Shown here in pieces: positions 32,417-42,602 of a stretch of 64,000 nt of DNA. The stretch comes from Pseudomonas protegens CHA0 (lineage in GTDB: Bacteria > Pseudomonadota > Gammaproteobacteria > Pseudomonadales > Pseudomonadaceae): contig NC_021237.1 of NCBI RefSeq assembly GCF_000397205.1, forward strand, positions 1,799,001 through 1,863,000, in the 5' to 3' direction. Below the pieces are notes generated by a model. The model searched no databases. It was not told the origin of the DNA and worked only from the letters and a program-made list of their open reading frames with translations. Position 1 is the stretch's first letter. Every line of letters begins with the position of its first letter. The translations under genes were made by a program, and so were the position numbers.

Positions 32417-33538
32417 ATGAAAAGACTCATGCTCAATTTCAAGCACCTGATGGCGGCGGCGTTGTTGCTGTCCACTTCCCTTGGCGTCCAGGCCGAGCGG
32501 TTGAAGGACATCGCCAGCATTTCCGGCGTGCGTTCCAACCAATTGATCGGCTATGGCCTGGTGGTCGGGCTTAACGGTACCGGCGACCAGACTACCCAGA
32601 CGCCTTTCACCTTGCAGACCTTCAACAACATGCTGTCGCAGTTCGGCATCAAGGTGCCGGCCGGCTCCGGCAACGTGCAGTTGAAGAACGTCGCGGCGGT
32701 GTCGGTGAGTGCCGATCTGCCGGCGTTCGCCAAGCCGGGCCAGCAGGTGGATATCACCGTGTCCTCCATTGGTAACTCCAAGAGCCTGCGCGGCGGCACC
32801 TTGCTGCTGACGCCGCTCAAGGGCATCGACGGCAACGTCTACGCCATCGCCCAGGGCAACCTGGTGGTGGGTGGTTTCGATGCCGAAGGACGCGACGGTT
32901 CGAAGATCACCGTCAACGTACCGTCGGCCGGGCGGATTCCTGGTGGTGCCTCGGTCGAGCGTGCCGTGCCCAGTGGTTTCAACCAGGGCAACAGCCTGAC
33001 CCTGAACCTCAACCGTTCGGATTTCACCACCGCCAAGCGCATCGTCGACAAGATCAACGACATGCTCGGCCCAGGCGTGGCCCAAGCCATCGACGGTGGC
33101 TCGATCCGGGTGACCGCGCCCCTGGACCCAAGCCAGCGTGTGGACTACCTGTCGATCCTGGAGAACCTGGAGATCGATCCGGGGCAGGCGGTGGCCAAGG
33201 TCATCATCAACTCCCGTACCGGCACCATTGTCATTGGCCAGAACGTCAAGGTCTCGCCGGCGGCGGTGACCCACGGCAGCCTGACCGTGACCATTACCGA
33301 AGACCCGATCGTCAGCCAGCCCGGCCCTCTGTCCAATGGCCAGACCGCGGTGGTGCCCCGCTCGCGGGTCAATGCTCAGCAGGAAGCCAAGCCGATGTTC
33401 AAGTTCGGCCCGGGCACCACTCTGGATGAGATCGTCCGGGCGGTGAACCAGGTGGGCGCGGCGCCAGGCGACTTGATGGCCATCCTCGAAGCCTTGAAAC
33501 AGGCCGGCGCCTTGCAGGCCGACCTGATCGTGATTTGA
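32417..33538 (+). CDS. flgI: Flagellar P-ring protein FlgI
   Basis: A 373-residue periplasmic protein with a cleavable signal peptide (cleavage after GVQA). Family landmarks are [39 protein letters not shown] and the C-terminal [43 protein letters not shown]. It forms the peptidoglycan-associated P ring. The ATG at 32417 is used, but [10 protein letters not shown] at 32429 is also possible. Confidence 0.96.
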   Translation: MKRLMLNFKHLMAAALLLSTSLGVQAERLKDIASISGVRSNQLIGYGLVVGLNGTGDQTTQTPFTLQTFNNMLSQFGIKVPAGSGNVQLKNVAAVSVSADLPAFAKPGQQVDITVSSIGNSKSLRGGTLLLTPLKGIDGNVYAIAQGNLVVGGFDAEGRDGSKITVNVPSAGRIPGGASVERAVPSGFNQGNSLTLNLNRSDFTTAKRIVDKINDMLGPGVAQAIDGGSIRVTAPLDPSQRVDYLSILENLEIDPGQAVAKVIINSRTGTIVIGQNVKVSPAAVTHGSLTVTITEDPIVSQPGPLSNGQTAVVPRSRVNAQQEAKPMFKFGPGTTLDEIVRAVNQVGAAPGDLMAILEALKQAGALQADLIVI

Positions 33539-33548
33539 GGTGAGCGCC

Positions 33549-34811
33549 ATGGATATTCGTAAGAGCGGACTGATTGGCAGCGGCGACTCCGGGTCTTACT
33601 CCGACCTCAACCGCCTGCAGCAACTGAAGGTCGGCGACAAGGACGGCGAAGCCAACGTGCGCAAAGTGGCGCAGGAGTTCGAGTCGCTGTTTCTCAATGA
33701 AATGCTCAAGTCCATGCGCAAGGCCACTGACGTCATAGGCCAGGACAACCCGCTCAATACCCCGGCCGCCAAGCAGTACCAGGACATGTATGACCAGCAG
33801 TTGGCGGTGTCCCTGTCTCGCGAGGGTGGCGGTATCGGCCTGGCCAATGTGCTGATGCGCCAGATGATGAAGAACAAGCCGGCTCATCCGAATGCGGCCA
33901 CCACGACTTTGCCGGCCGCGGCGCCGGTGGCGACTCCGACGCCGATCGCTGCCGGTACCACGGCCCAGGATGGTCCGTTGAGCCGGGTCAACGGCCAGCG
34001 CCCGATGTGGGCTTCGCGGGCCCACGATCCTTTGCGCACGAGCGTGGCGCATAACGACATGGTGCTGCTCAACCAGCGGCGTCTGTCCCTGCCCAGCAAG
34101 CTCACCGATCGCCTGTTGACCGGCATCGTGCCGTCGGCCGTTGCCGTCGAGGGCGGCGCACAGAACGCCGCGCCGACCCGCAACAGCCCGGCCGCCGATG
34201 CTGTGCTGCGGGGCGAGTGGCGGGTCAATCAGGGCTACGCCGCGTCCCAGGGCAAGATGCGGGTCTATGGCCGGGCCATGGCCCAGCCGCCGCTGGCACC
34301 GGCCAAGCGTGCCTTCAGTTCCGCCGACGACTTCGTCGCCACCATGCTGCCGATGGCGCAGCAGGCGGCCCAGCGTATCGGGATCGATCCGCGCTACCTG
34401 GTGGCCCAGGCCGCCCTGGAAACCGGCTGGGGCAAATCGGTGATGCGCCAGCAGGATGGCAGCAGCAGCCACAACCTGTTCGGCATCAAGGCCGGCAGCA
34501 GTTGGCAGGGTGCACAGGCCCGGGCGATCACTAGCGAGTTCCGCAACGGGCAGATGGTCAAGGAGACGGCGGCGTTCCGTTCCTACGATTCCTATCAGGA
34601 CAGCTTCCACGATCTGGTGACCTTGTTGCAGAGCAACAATCGCTATCAAGAAGTGCTGAAGGTGGCCGATAAACCAGAACAGTTTGTTCGCGAGTTGCAA
34701 AAAGCCGGGTATGCAACGGACCCGGATTACGCAAGCAAGATTTCGCAGATAGCCAAGCAGATGAAGAATTACCAGAACTACGCTGCAGCTGGCGTTTCCA
34801 CGAATTTATAA
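33549..34811 (+). CDS. flgJ: Flagellar rod assembly protein/peptidoglycan hydrolase FlgJ
   Basis: A 420-residue two-domain protein. The N-terminal rod-capping domain (about 25-115) has VRKVAQEFESLFLNEMLKSMRKA. A Pro/Ala/Thr-rich linker follows, then a C-terminal glucosaminidase domain (about 255-405) with the catalytic Glu in LVAQAALETGWGKS and NLFGIKAG. It scaffolds rod assembly and opens the peptidoglycan locally. Residues about 116-250 are low-complexity and longer than in enterobacteria. It starts 10 bp after flgI. Confidence 0.95.
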   Translation: MDIRKSGLIGSGDSGSYSDLNRLQQLKVGDKDGEANVRKVAQEFESLFLNEMLKSMRKATDVIGQDNPLNTPAAKQYQDMYDQQLAVSLSREGGGIGLANVLMRQMMKNKPAHPNAATTTLPAAAPVATPTPIAAGTTAQDGPLSRVNGQRPMWASRAHDPLRTSVAHNDMVLLNQRRLSLPSKLTDRLLTGIVPSAVAVEGGAQNAAPTRNSPAADAVLRGEWRVNQGYAASQGKMRVYGRAMAQPPLAPAKRAFSSADDFVATMLPMAQQAAQRIGIDPRYLVAQAALETGWGKSVMRQQDGSSSHNLFGIKAGSSWQGAQARAITSEFRNGQMVKETAAFRSYDSYQDSFHDLVTLLQSNNRYQEVLKVADKPEQFVRELQKAGYATDPDYASKISQIAKQMKNYQNYAAAGVSTNL

Positions 34812-34821
34812 GGTCTGAATC

Positions 34822-36873
34822 ATGAGTTTGCTCAATATCGGGATGTCGGGGCTGGCCGCCAGCCAAACGTCGTTGATGACCACGGGTAACAACATTGCCA
34901 ACGCCGACACCGCCGGGTACTCGCGTCAGCAGACCGTGCAGGGCACCAAGGCCTCCAGCCAGAATGGCAACGTCTTCATCGGCACCGGCACCACCCTGGC
35001 GGACGTGCGCCGGGTCTATAACAGCTTCCTCGATGCCCAGTTGCGCACCGCCACCTCGCTCAACAGCGATGCCGCGGCGTTCCAGGGGCAGATCAGCCCG
35101 ATCGACCAATTGCTCTCGGACAGCGGCACCGGCATGACCGGCGCCCTGACCAAGTTCTTCGCCTCGGTGCAGAACCTCAACGCCAAGCCTACCGACGAGG
35201 CTTCCCGGCAGTTGCTGCTCAGCGACACCCAGGCCCTGAGCAACCGTTTCAACTCGGTATCCAGCCAGCTCAACCAGCAGAACACCAATATCAACGGCAA
35301 CCTGGCGAACATGGCGGACCAGGTCAACAAGCTGGCCAACACCGTGGCCCAGCTCAACCAGAAGATTTCCGAGCTGTCGACCAACGGCAACGGCATGCCC
35401 AACGATCTGCTCGATGCGCGTAATGAAACCGTGCGCCAGCTTTCGACCTTCATCGGCGTGCAGGTCTCGGAGCGTGGCTCCAGCGTCGACCTGTACCTGG
35501 GCAGCGGCCAGCCGCTGGTCATGGGTAACTCGGCCAATACCCTGGAAGTGGTGCAGGGCAAGAACGACCCGAGCCGCTCCGCGCTGCAGTTGAACCGGGG
35601 CTCGAGCAGCATCGACATCACCAACCTCACCACCGGTGGCGAGATCGGCGGCCTGCTGCGCTACCGCAGCGAAGTGCTGGATCCGGCGATGAACGAGCTG
35701 GGCCGCGTAGCCCTCGTGGTCGCCGACCAGATGAACAGCCTGATGGCTCAGGGCATCGACAAGAACGGTGATTTCGGCGGCAACCTGTTCAACGACATCA
35801 ACAGTGCCCGGATGATCAGCCAGCGCAGCATTGGCAGTGCCACCAACAGCGCAGGCTCGGGCAACTTCGATGTCACCATCAAGGACACCGGCAAGCTGAG
35901 CACCAGCGACTACACCGTGACCTTCAGCAGTGCCACCGACTACAGCGTCAAGCGCTCCGATGGCACCGACATGGGCAGCTTCAGCACCACCACCAGCCCG
36001 GCACCGGTGATCGATGGCTTCTCGCTGAAACTCAATGGTACGGTCGGTGCCGGTGACAGCTTCAAGATCACCCCGACCCGCAATGCCGCTACCACCATCC
36101 AGACTGAAATGACCGACCCCAAGCGCCTGGCCCTCGCGGCTCCGCTGAAGGCCGAGCTGGCTGCCGGGCTCAAGAGCTCCCTGAGCATTTCCGCGCAGCC
36201 TTCCTTGAGCGTGCCGATCGACAACTACGACGCCGCAGCCAAGCTTGAGATGCAGACCGCAATCAAGAATTCGGGTCCGGTCAAAGTGGTGTTCAATGCG
36301 CCGGCAGGCGGCAGCCAGAGCTACGACTATTTCGATGCCAAGGGCAACAAGATGGGCAGCGGCTCCATCGTTCCCGGGCAGACCAACACCCTCAACCTGC
36401 AGATCAACATGCTGGATGCCAGCGGTGCGCCGATCACCGACGGCGGCACGCCACCGGTGACCAAGACGTTCGGCGTACAGATGACCGTGGCCGGCGCTCC
36501 CGCTGCCGGCGACAGCATGAACATCTCGGTGAACGGCGCCGGTTCTTCGGACAACCGCAACGGCCTGGCGCTGGCCGGTTTGCAGAGCAAGCAGACAGTC
36601 GATACAGGTTCTGCCAGCAAAGGCATCACCCTGGTGGATGCCTACGGCAAGCTGATCGAGAACGTCGGCGCCAAGGCCAGTCAGGGCAGCCTCGACAGCG
36701 CCGCTACCGGCACCATCCTGGCTAACGCCAAGGGCGCCCGGGACTCGCTGTCCGGGGTCAACCTGGATGATGAGACCGGCAACCTGGTCAAGTTCCAGCA
36801 GTACTACACAGCGTCGTCGCAGATCATCAAGGCTGCGCAGGAAACCTTCAGCACGCTGATCAACAGCCTTTAA
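34822..36873 (+). CDS. flgK: Hook-associated protein 1 FlgK
   Basis: A 683-residue hook-filament junction protein. The N terminus MSLLNIGMSGLAASQTSLMTTGNNIANADTAGYSRQ and the C terminus GVNLDDETGNLVKFQQYYTASSQIIKAAQETFSTLINSL are the terminal coiled coils of FlgK. The variable middle (about 340-560) is Ser/Thr/Gly-rich with repeated beta-like segments. It is exported by the flagellar type III system with an FlgN chaperone encoded elsewhere. It lies 10 bp after flgJ. Confidence 0.95.
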   Translation: MSLLNIGMSGLAASQTSLMTTGNNIANADTAGYSRQQTVQGTKASSQNGNVFIGTGTTLADVRRVYNSFLDAQLRTATSLNSDAAAFQGQISPIDQLLSDSGTGMTGALTKFFASVQNLNAKPTDEASRQLLLSDTQALSNRFNSVSSQLNQQNTNINGNLANMADQVNKLANTVAQLNQKISELSTNGNGMPNDLLDARNETVRQLSTFIGVQVSERGSSVDLYLGSGQPLVMGNSANTLEVVQGKNDPSRSALQLNRGSSSIDITNLTTGGEIGGLLRYRSEVLDPAMNELGRVALVVADQMNSLMAQGIDKNGDFGGNLFNDINSARMISQRSIGSATNSAGSGNFDVTIKDTGKLSTSDYTVTFSSATDYSVKRSDGTDMGSFSTTTSPAPVIDGFSLKLNGTVGAGDSFKITPTRNAATTIQTEMTDPKRLALAAPLKAELAAGLKSSLSISAQPSLSVPIDNYDAAAKLEMQTAIKNSGPVKVVFNAPAGGSQSYDYFDAKGNKMGSGSIVPGQTNTLNLQINMLDASGAPITDGGTPPVTKTFGVQMTVAGAPAAGDSMNISVNGAGSSDNRNGLALAGLQSKQTVDTGSASKGITLVDAYGKLIENVGAKASQGSLDSAATGTILANAKGARDSLSGVNLDDETGNLVKFQQYYTASSQIIKAAQETFSTLINSL

Positions 36874-36886
36874 GGAGTCGTAGCCC

Positions 36887-38455
36887 ATGCGCATTTCCAC
36901 CTCCCAGTTTTACGAGTCCTCGGCTACCAACTACCAGAAGAACTTTTCCAAAGTGGTCCAGAGCAGCGAAGAGGCCAGCAGCCTGGTTCGCGTCAAGACC
37001 GCTGCCGACGATCCGGTAGGTGCCGCGCGCCTGCTGCAACTGGGCCAACAGGCTTCGTTGCTGGACCAGTACAAGACCAACACCAACTCGATCAAGGCCT
37101 CCCTAGGCCAGACCGAATCGGTGATGACCAGCATCAACAACGTGCTGGCCCGCGCCAAGGAACTGGCCTCCGGTGCCGGCAACGCCGGTTACACCGACGC
37201 CGACCGCCAGGCCAATGCTTCGGAACTGGGGCAGATCGAAGAGCAGTTGCTGAGCCTGATGAACTCCCAGGACGAAAACGGCAAGTACATCTTCGGTGGC
37301 TCCAAGGATGACGTTCCGCCGTTCAGCCGCAACTCCGATGGCACCTACAGCTACAACGGTGACCAGAGCAGCCTGCAACTGCCGGTCGGCGACACCATGA
37401 TGATGGCCGCCAACAGCACCGGTTGGGACGTGTTCCAGCAGGCACTGAACACCAGCCGCAGCCAGGTCACCATGACCGCGCCAGCCGTGGATGACGGGCG
37501 GATTTCCCTGTCCAACGGCCAGGTGGCCAACAACGGTGCCTACAACAGCCAATTCCGCAGCGGCGAGCCTTACACCGTGTCCTTCGTGTCCGGCACCCAG
37601 CTGAAGATCGTCGACGGCAGTGGCAACGATGTGACGGCCGAGGCCAGCAAAGGCGGTGTTTTCGGCACTGCGCCGAACCAGACCGTGAGCTTCCGTGGGG
37701 TCGACCTGAGCCTGAACGTCAACCTCAAGTCCGGTGACGACGCCAACGCCGTGCTGCCGGGGCATACCTTCACCCTGGGCTCCAAGCCGGACACCTTCAA
37801 TGTGGCGCGCTCTCCGGGCAACCCGAGCATGACTCAGGTCTCGAACACCAGCATTACCGATCCGGTGGCCTACAACTCCACCTTCCCCAGTGGTTCGGCG
37901 ATCCTCAAGTTCACCAGCGCTACCAATTTCGATCTGTACGCTGCGCCACTGACCGCTGATAGCAAGCCGGTGTCCTCGGGCGTGGTCGGGCCGGGCAACG
38001 TCGCCACCGCGGCGGGCGTGAGCTTCACCCTGACCGGCGCGCCTTCTCCGGCGGCCAACGATCAGTTCAGTGTGTCGGTCAACACCCACGAGACCCAGAA
38101 CATACTGGATACCGTGAGCCAGCTGAAAAACGCCTTGAACACGCCAACCGCCGGTAACACCCTGGCGACCCAGAAGCAACTGGCCGACCTCGCCTCGGGG
38201 ATGGCCAACCTGGCCAGTGGCATCGACCAGCTGTCCATCGGTATCAGTTCGGTGGGTGGTCGTGGTTCGGCCCTGGACACCCAGACCGAAATCAACGAAA
38301 GCCTGGCAGCTGCCAACACCAAGACCCGCTCGGCCATCAGCGACTCCGATCCGGCCGAAGTGATGACCCGCCTGACCCTGCAACAGACCATGCTGCAAGC
38401 CTCGCAGCTGGCCTTCAGCAAGATTGCCCAACTGGGTCTGTTCAACAAGGTCTGA
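36887..38455 (+). CDS. flgL: Hook-associated protein 3 FlgL
   Basis: A 522-residue junction protein with flagellin-like termini. The N terminus is MRISTSQFYESSATNYQKNFSKVVQSSEEASSLVRVKTAADDPVGAARLLQL. The C terminus is ESLAAANTKTRSAISDSDPAEVMTRLTLQQTMLQASQLAFSKIAQLGLFNKV. It is clearly longer than the about 317 residues of enterobacterial FlgL because of an expanded beta-rich centre (about 170-390). It is the last gene of the flgF operon; GC-rich hairpins follow at 38462-38487 and 38531-38553. Confidence 0.94.
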   Translation: MRISTSQFYESSATNYQKNFSKVVQSSEEASSLVRVKTAADDPVGAARLLQLGQQASLLDQYKTNTNSIKASLGQTESVMTSINNVLARAKELASGAGNAGYTDADRQANASELGQIEEQLLSLMNSQDENGKYIFGGSKDDVPPFSRNSDGTYSYNGDQSSLQLPVGDTMMMAANSTGWDVFQQALNTSRSQVTMTAPAVDDGRISLSNGQVANNGAYNSQFRSGEPYTVSFVSGTQLKIVDGSGNDVTAEASKGGVFGTAPNQTVSFRGVDLSLNVNLKSGDDANAVLPGHTFTLGSKPDTFNVARSPGNPSMTQVSNTSITDPVAYNSTFPSGSAILKFTSATNFDLYAAPLTADSKPVSSGVVGPGNVATAAGVSFTLTGAPSPAANDQFSVSVNTHETQNILDTVSQLKNALNTPTAGNTLATQKQLADLASGMANLASGIDQLSIGISSVGGRGSALDTQTEINESLAAANTKTRSAISDSDPAEVMTRLTLQQTMLQASQLAFSKIAQLGLFNKV

Positions 38456-38461
38456 GTGCGT

Positions 38462-38553
38462 GGCGTTCGGGCTGGCGCCCGGACGCCGCGATCTTCGAGC
38501 AGACAGCCGTCTTTTTTAAGCGGTCTTGCAGCCCTGGCATCACTGGCCAGGGC
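38462..38553 (+). terminator. Hairpins between flgL and the first glycosyltransferase
   Basis: Two stems lie in the 121-bp gap. GGCGTTCGGGC/GCCCGGACGCC (38462-38487, 11 bp with one G-U) is the first. GCCCTGGC/GCCAGGGC (38531-38553, 8 bp) is the second. A CTTTTTTAAG tract lies between them. They may end or attenuate the flg transcript. Confidence 0.5.
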
Positions 38554-38576
38554 TCGCCGCTCGAGAGTTTCCCGCC

Positions 38577-41500
38577 GTGAGCCAAGCCCCTCTAGTCAGC
38601 ATCGTCATTCCCGCCTTCAACCCACGCTTCTTCAGCCAGGCTCTGGAAAGTGCCTTGGCGCAGACCTATCAGCCACTGGAGATCGTTGTTTGCGACGACA
38701 GTCCCGGCGATGAAATCCAGCAGGTTGTACAAGGGCTGAGCGAACCCGCGCACCCGGTGCGTTACTTGCGCAACCCGCAACCTTTGGGGTTGCAGAAAAA
38801 CCTGTTGCGCTGCGTGAAAGAGGCCCGGGGCGAGCTGATCAAGGTGCTTTGCGACGATGACCGGCTGTTTGCGCCGAGCATCGCCCTGCAGGCGCAAGTG
38901 CTGATCGAGCACCCTGAGGTCAATCTGGTGTTCGCACTACGGGTGTTCAACGACGAAGGCAACTCCATTCTTCCGCCGCGGATTGAAAACTGCCGCTTTG
39001 CGCCGCTCGACGTGCTGCTCAAAGGCGATGACATGCTGGCGATCTTCGAGGGCACGCGGAAAAACTTCCTCGGCAACTTCAGTGCGGCACTGATGCGTCG
39101 AGCCGACGTGCTGGAGGTACTGCCAGCCCTGATCCACAAGGGCGCCGGTTTTGTCGCCTTGCTGGACCTGGCGCTGTTCATCTGCCTGATGCGCCGCGGC
39201 AATCTGGCGGCCCTGTCCACCGTGTTGAGTTGCGAGCGCCTGTATCAGGGGCGTTTCAGCCGCACGCCGCAAGTGCTCAAGGCCGTTGCCACCGAATGGG
39301 AATGGCTATTGCGGATGCTCTCCGAGCGTTCTGGCGAGTCGGCGCCCGCTGCGGGCTGGGTGCGTTACGTTGAACTGGCGCGAGCCGCCGAGCAGCCACG
39401 GCCATGGCGTGAGCTGGGGGTGCTCCATGTGCTGGGCAATCGCAGCGCCGTGGTCAACGGTCGGGTAGGGGGCGAGAGTCAAAGCTACGAGGAGTTCTAC
39501 CAGCAATGGCTGGCGGCACGTTGCCTGTCGGCGGCGGAACAGCGGTTGCTGCCGCAGCGCATCGAAAGCTGGCCGCGGCGGGTGCGGATCGTGCCGATCG
39601 TCATGGACCTGGCAGGTGATGGCGCCGCTCTCGAGCGGACCCTGGGCAGCCTGGCCGGCCAGTTGTACCCAGCCGAAACGATCGTGGTGTTGTCCACCGC
39701 TGCCGGTACAGCCGGGGAGGCTGTGCTGCGTCAACCCTTGCGGGCCGACTGGGCCGGGCAACTCAACGAACTGATCCCTCGCCTGGATACCTGTGACTGG
39801 TTCTATCTGTTGCAGTCGGGTGACCAACTGCGTGACACGGCATTGCTGGTGCTGGCCGAGCGGATCGCCAACACCCCGGCCATGCTCTGCGCCTACAGTG
39901 ACGAAGGCGCATTGCTTGATGGTCAGTCAACCGAACCGGTGTTCAAGCCCGACTTCAACCTCGATTTGATGCGTGCCTACCCTTATGTCGGGCGCTCGCT
40001 GGCCTTTTCCCGCGAGCGTTTCCTGAGCGAGGGAGGCTTCGATTGCGCACGTGGCGAGCTGGCGCCCCAGGATCTGTTGTGGCGGCTGGTGGAAAATGTG
40101 GGCCCGCAAACCATCGAGCATATTGCCGATATCCAGATCGAGTCCGAGTTCCCGTTCGCAAAGTGGTTGTCCCGGCCCCAGGTCATCGAAGCCAGTGAGG
40201 GGCTGGTCGCTGCGCACTTGCAGCGCATCGGCGTGCAGTACCGGATCCGCCATGATGATTTGCCCTTGCTCAATCGCATCGACTATCAGCACGGTGCGCG
40301 GCCGCTGGTGTCGATCATCATCACCTGCGGGGATTCGCTGCCGGCCTTGCAGCGTTGCGTCGAAGGCCTGATCGAGCAGACCGCCTACAACCATTACGAG
40401 ATCCTGCTGGTGGCTGCCGGCAGTCGCGACCCGGACATGGCTGACTGGCTGGCGGCCATGGGGCAGTTGGGGGGCAACATGCTGCGGGTCTTGCCTTATG
40501 CCGGCCCCGCCAACCAGGCGGCCTTGACCAACAGCATTGCGGCCCAGGCTCGCGGCGACTACCTGCTGTTGCTCAGCCACGACACACGGATCTGCACCAG
40601 CGACTGGCTGGACGAGCTGCTCAACCAGGCCCAGCGTCCGGAGGTGGCTGTCGTGGGGGCGCGCATCCTTGCTACCGATGGCTCCATCCTGCATGCCGGG
40701 CAGGTACTGGGCATGTCTGGGCCCGTGGGCTCGCCGTTCATCGGCGAAGCACTGGGTGCCCGTGGTTATATGCAGCGTCTGCAGGTGGTGCAGAACTGGA
40801 GTGCGGTCAGCCGCGACTGCCTGATGATCCGCAAGGACGTGTTCGACAGTCTGGGCGGGCTGGATGAACAGAGTTTCGGCGCTGACCTGGGTGAAGCCGA
40901 CCTGTGCCTGCGCGTCGATCGCGATGGCTACCTGGTGGTCTGGACCCCCCACGCCACCCTGATGCTGGCCCCGGCGTTGGCGCCACCGCAGGCGCCTGAG
41001 CAGCAGCAGATGCAGGAGGCTGAACAGGAGCGCTTCTACCGTCAGTGGCTGCCGAAGATCGCTCGCGATCCAGCCTACAATCCGGCCCTGAGCCTGGGGT
41101 TCTCCAGTTTCAGCCTGGAACCCAGCCTGCGCAACAACTGGAACCCGTTCTGCTCACGAGCCTTGCCGCTGGTGCTCGGCTTGCCGGTCAACAGCAGCGC
41201 GGTCGGGCATTACCGGGTCACCGGGCCACTGCGTGAGCTGGAAGCTGCAGGCAGGGTCATCGCTCGGGTGGCATACGAATCTCCGACCACCGTGGAAATC
41301 GAGCGTTTGTCGCCCGATACCATCGTGCTCCAGGGGCGCTACAGCGACGGCGCGGCCAGCGACATTCTGCGAATGAAGAAGTACTCCAGTGCGTTGCGGG
41401 TCTTCGAACTCGATGATTACGTGGTCAGCGCGCCAAAGAAAAACAGCCATGCTCGCAACAAGCCGGCGAACATCGAGCAGATGCTGCGCGACGGCATTGC

Positions 41501-42149
41501 CCTGTGCGATCGGCTGGTGGTCACCACTCAGCCGCTGGCGGATGTCCTGTCGGACATGCACAGCGATATCAGGGTAGTACCCAATATGCTCGCCCCTGAG
41601 CCCTGGGCGGGGCTGAGCAGCCGTCGCGGTACTTCCAGCAAGCCGCGGGTTGGCTGGGGTGGGGGCACCAGTCACACCGGGGACCTGGAGGTCATTGCCG
41701 ATGTCGTGCGTGAACTGGCCTCTGAGGTGGAATGGGTGTTCTTCGGCATGTGCCCCGACGCCTTGCGCCCTTATGTGCACGAGTTCCATCCGGCGATCGG
41801 CTTGCAGGCTTACCCCCTCAAGCTCGCCAGCCTGAACCTCGACCTGGCTCTGGCACCTCTGGAGTTCCATATTTTCAATGACTGCAAGAGCAACTTGCGG
41901 TTGCTGGAGTACGGAGCCTGCGGCTACCCGGTCATTTGCACCGACACTGAGGCCTATCGTGGCTTCCTGCCTTGCACCAGGGTTCGCAGCAACACGACCG
42001 AAGAGTGGCTGCAGGCGATCCGCATGCACCTCAGCGACCCTGTTGCCAGCTACCGCATGGGAGATGAATTGCGCGAGGCGGTGCGGCGCGACTTCATGCT
42101 GGGCCCCGACAACCTGCAGCACTGGATGTGGGGCTGGTTGGCAGACTGA
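38577..42149 (+). CDS. Multi-domain glycosyltransferase of the flagellin glycosylation island (Fgt1/FgtA-like)
   Basis: A 1190-residue protein with several transferase modules. A GT2 domain opens the protein (PLVSIVIPAFNPRFFSQALESAL, with DDD at about 97-99). A second GT-A-like segment is at about 335-560 (LLQSGDQLRD, DEGALLDG), and another GT2 domain is at about 575-790 (PLVSIIITCGDS, GDYLLLLSHDTRI, GGLDEQSFGADLGEADLCLRV). A GT-B/GT4-like module follows at about 860-1190 (ELDDYVVSAP, GWGGGTSHTGDLEV, LLEYGACGYPVICTD). Comparable giant transferases (FgtA, Fgt1) glycosylate flagellin in Pseudomonas. The GTG at 38577 gives the domain start. A terminator follows. Confidence 0.85.
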   Translation: MSQAPLVSIVIPAFNPRFFSQALESALAQTYQPLEIVVCDDSPGDEIQQVVQGLSEPAHPVRYLRNPQPLGLQKNLLRCVKEARGELIKVLCDDDRLFAPSIALQAQVLIEHPEVNLVFALRVFNDEGNSILPPRIENCRFAPLDVLLKGDDMLAIFEGTRKNFLGNFSAALMRRADVLEVLPALIHKGAGFVALLDLALFICLMRRGNLAALSTVLSCERLYQGRFSRTPQVLKAVATEWEWLLRMLSERSGESAPAAGWVRYVELARAAEQPRPWRELGVLHVLGNRSAVVNGRVGGESQSYEEFYQQWLAARCLSAAEQRLLPQRIESWPRRVRIVPIVMDLAGDGAALERTLGSLAGQLYPAETIVVLSTAAGTAGEAVLRQPLRADWAGQLNELIPRLDTCDWFYLLQSGDQLRDTALLVLAERIANTPAMLCAYSDEGALLDGQSTEPVFKPDFNLDLMRAYPYVGRSLAFSRERFLSEGGFDCARGELAPQDLLWRLVENVGPQTIEHIADIQIESEFPFAKWLSRPQVIEASEGLVAAHLQRIGVQYRIRHDDLPLLNRIDYQHGARPLVSIIITCGDSLPALQRCVEGLIEQTAYNHYEILLVAAGSRDPDMADWLAAMGQLGGNMLRVLPYAGPANQAALTNSIAAQARGDYLLLLSHDTRICTSDWLDELLNQAQRPEVAVVGARILATDGSILHAGQVLGMSGPVGSPFIGEALGARGYMQRLQVVQNWSAVSRDCLMIRKDVFDSLGGLDEQSFGADLGEADLCLRVDRDGYLVVWTPHATLMLAPALAPPQAPEQQQMQEAEQERFYRQWLPKIARDPAYNPALSLGFSSFSLEPSLRNNWNPFCSRALPLVLGLPVNSSAVGHYRVTGPLRELEAAGRVIARVAYESPTTVEIERLSPDTIVLQGRYSDGAASDILRMKKYSSALRVFELDDYVVSAPKKNSHARNKPANIEQMLRDGIALCDRLVVTTQPLADVLSDMHSDIRVVPNMLAPEPWAGLSSRRGTSSKPRVGWGGGTSHTGDLEVIADVVRELASEVEWVFFGMCPDALRPYVHEFHPAIGLQAYPLKLASLNLDLALAPLEFHIFNDCKSNLRLLEYGACGYPVICTDTEAYRGFLPCTRVRSNTTEEWLQAIRMHLSDPVASYRMGDELREAVRRDFMLGPDNLQHWMWGWLAD

Positions 42150-42161
42150 AGAAACCGCTGC

Positions 42162-42197
42162 AAAAAAAGCCACGCCTGCCAAGCGTGGCTTTTTTGT
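42162..42197 (+). terminator. Terminator after the first glycosyltransferase
   Basis: AAAAAAGCCACGC-ctgccaa-GCGTGGCTTTTTT is a perfect stem flanked by A and T runs, working as a terminator on either strand. It starts 13 nt after the stop codon. Confidence 0.92.
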
Positions 42198-42251
42198 TTC
42201 TTGCGTGGCCTCTCGCAGTGGCGGGGGCTGCGCTCTACGCACCGATGGAAC

Positions 42252-42267
42252 TGGCGCGTTTCCTGCA
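42252..42267 (+). promoter_or_regulatory. Possible sigma54 promoter upstream of the fgt2-pse genes
   Basis: TGGCGCGTTTCCTGCA keeps the essential GG-N10-GC spacing but differs from TGGCAC-N5-TTGCA at two positions. It lies about 335 bp before the first start codon. Confidence 0.35.
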
Positions 42268-42602
42268 GCCTTGCTGGCAATTGTCATAAAACGAACGCTG
42301 TCGATGATCGGGTGTGTCTTCCGGCGCTCATGGGTGTAGCGCACGCGTGCGGGTAGCTTCCGGCTCGCCTGTTGTGGCCGGTGCCTGGAGTCAGGCGTAG
42401 CGTTGGCCAGGTGTTGAGCAGTTCTCAAGCCAATTCTTTGGCGCATCCAGGGGCGCAGTTGCGCTCGCGGGATGGATGAGCCGAGAGGGACATGCCGGGT
42501 CGGGTTCGTACAACATTAATGATTTGAGGTTCCAGGCGATCAGCCGGATGAGGGAATGGACAGATGTGGGTTCAAACAAAAGCAAACGAGGATGCAGCCC
42601 CA

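Larger units (their letters stand above)
42150..42602. other. Intergenic region between the two large glycosyltransferases
   Basis: A 453-bp gap without a convincing gene. It holds a strong terminator at 42162-42197. A possible sigma54-type sequence TGGCGCGTTTCCTGCA lies at 42252-42267 (GG-N10-GC). Between about 42440 and 42600 a mixed-composition leader runs to the downstream gene. It is the only clear place for a promoter driving the fgt2-pse unit. Confidence 0.5.
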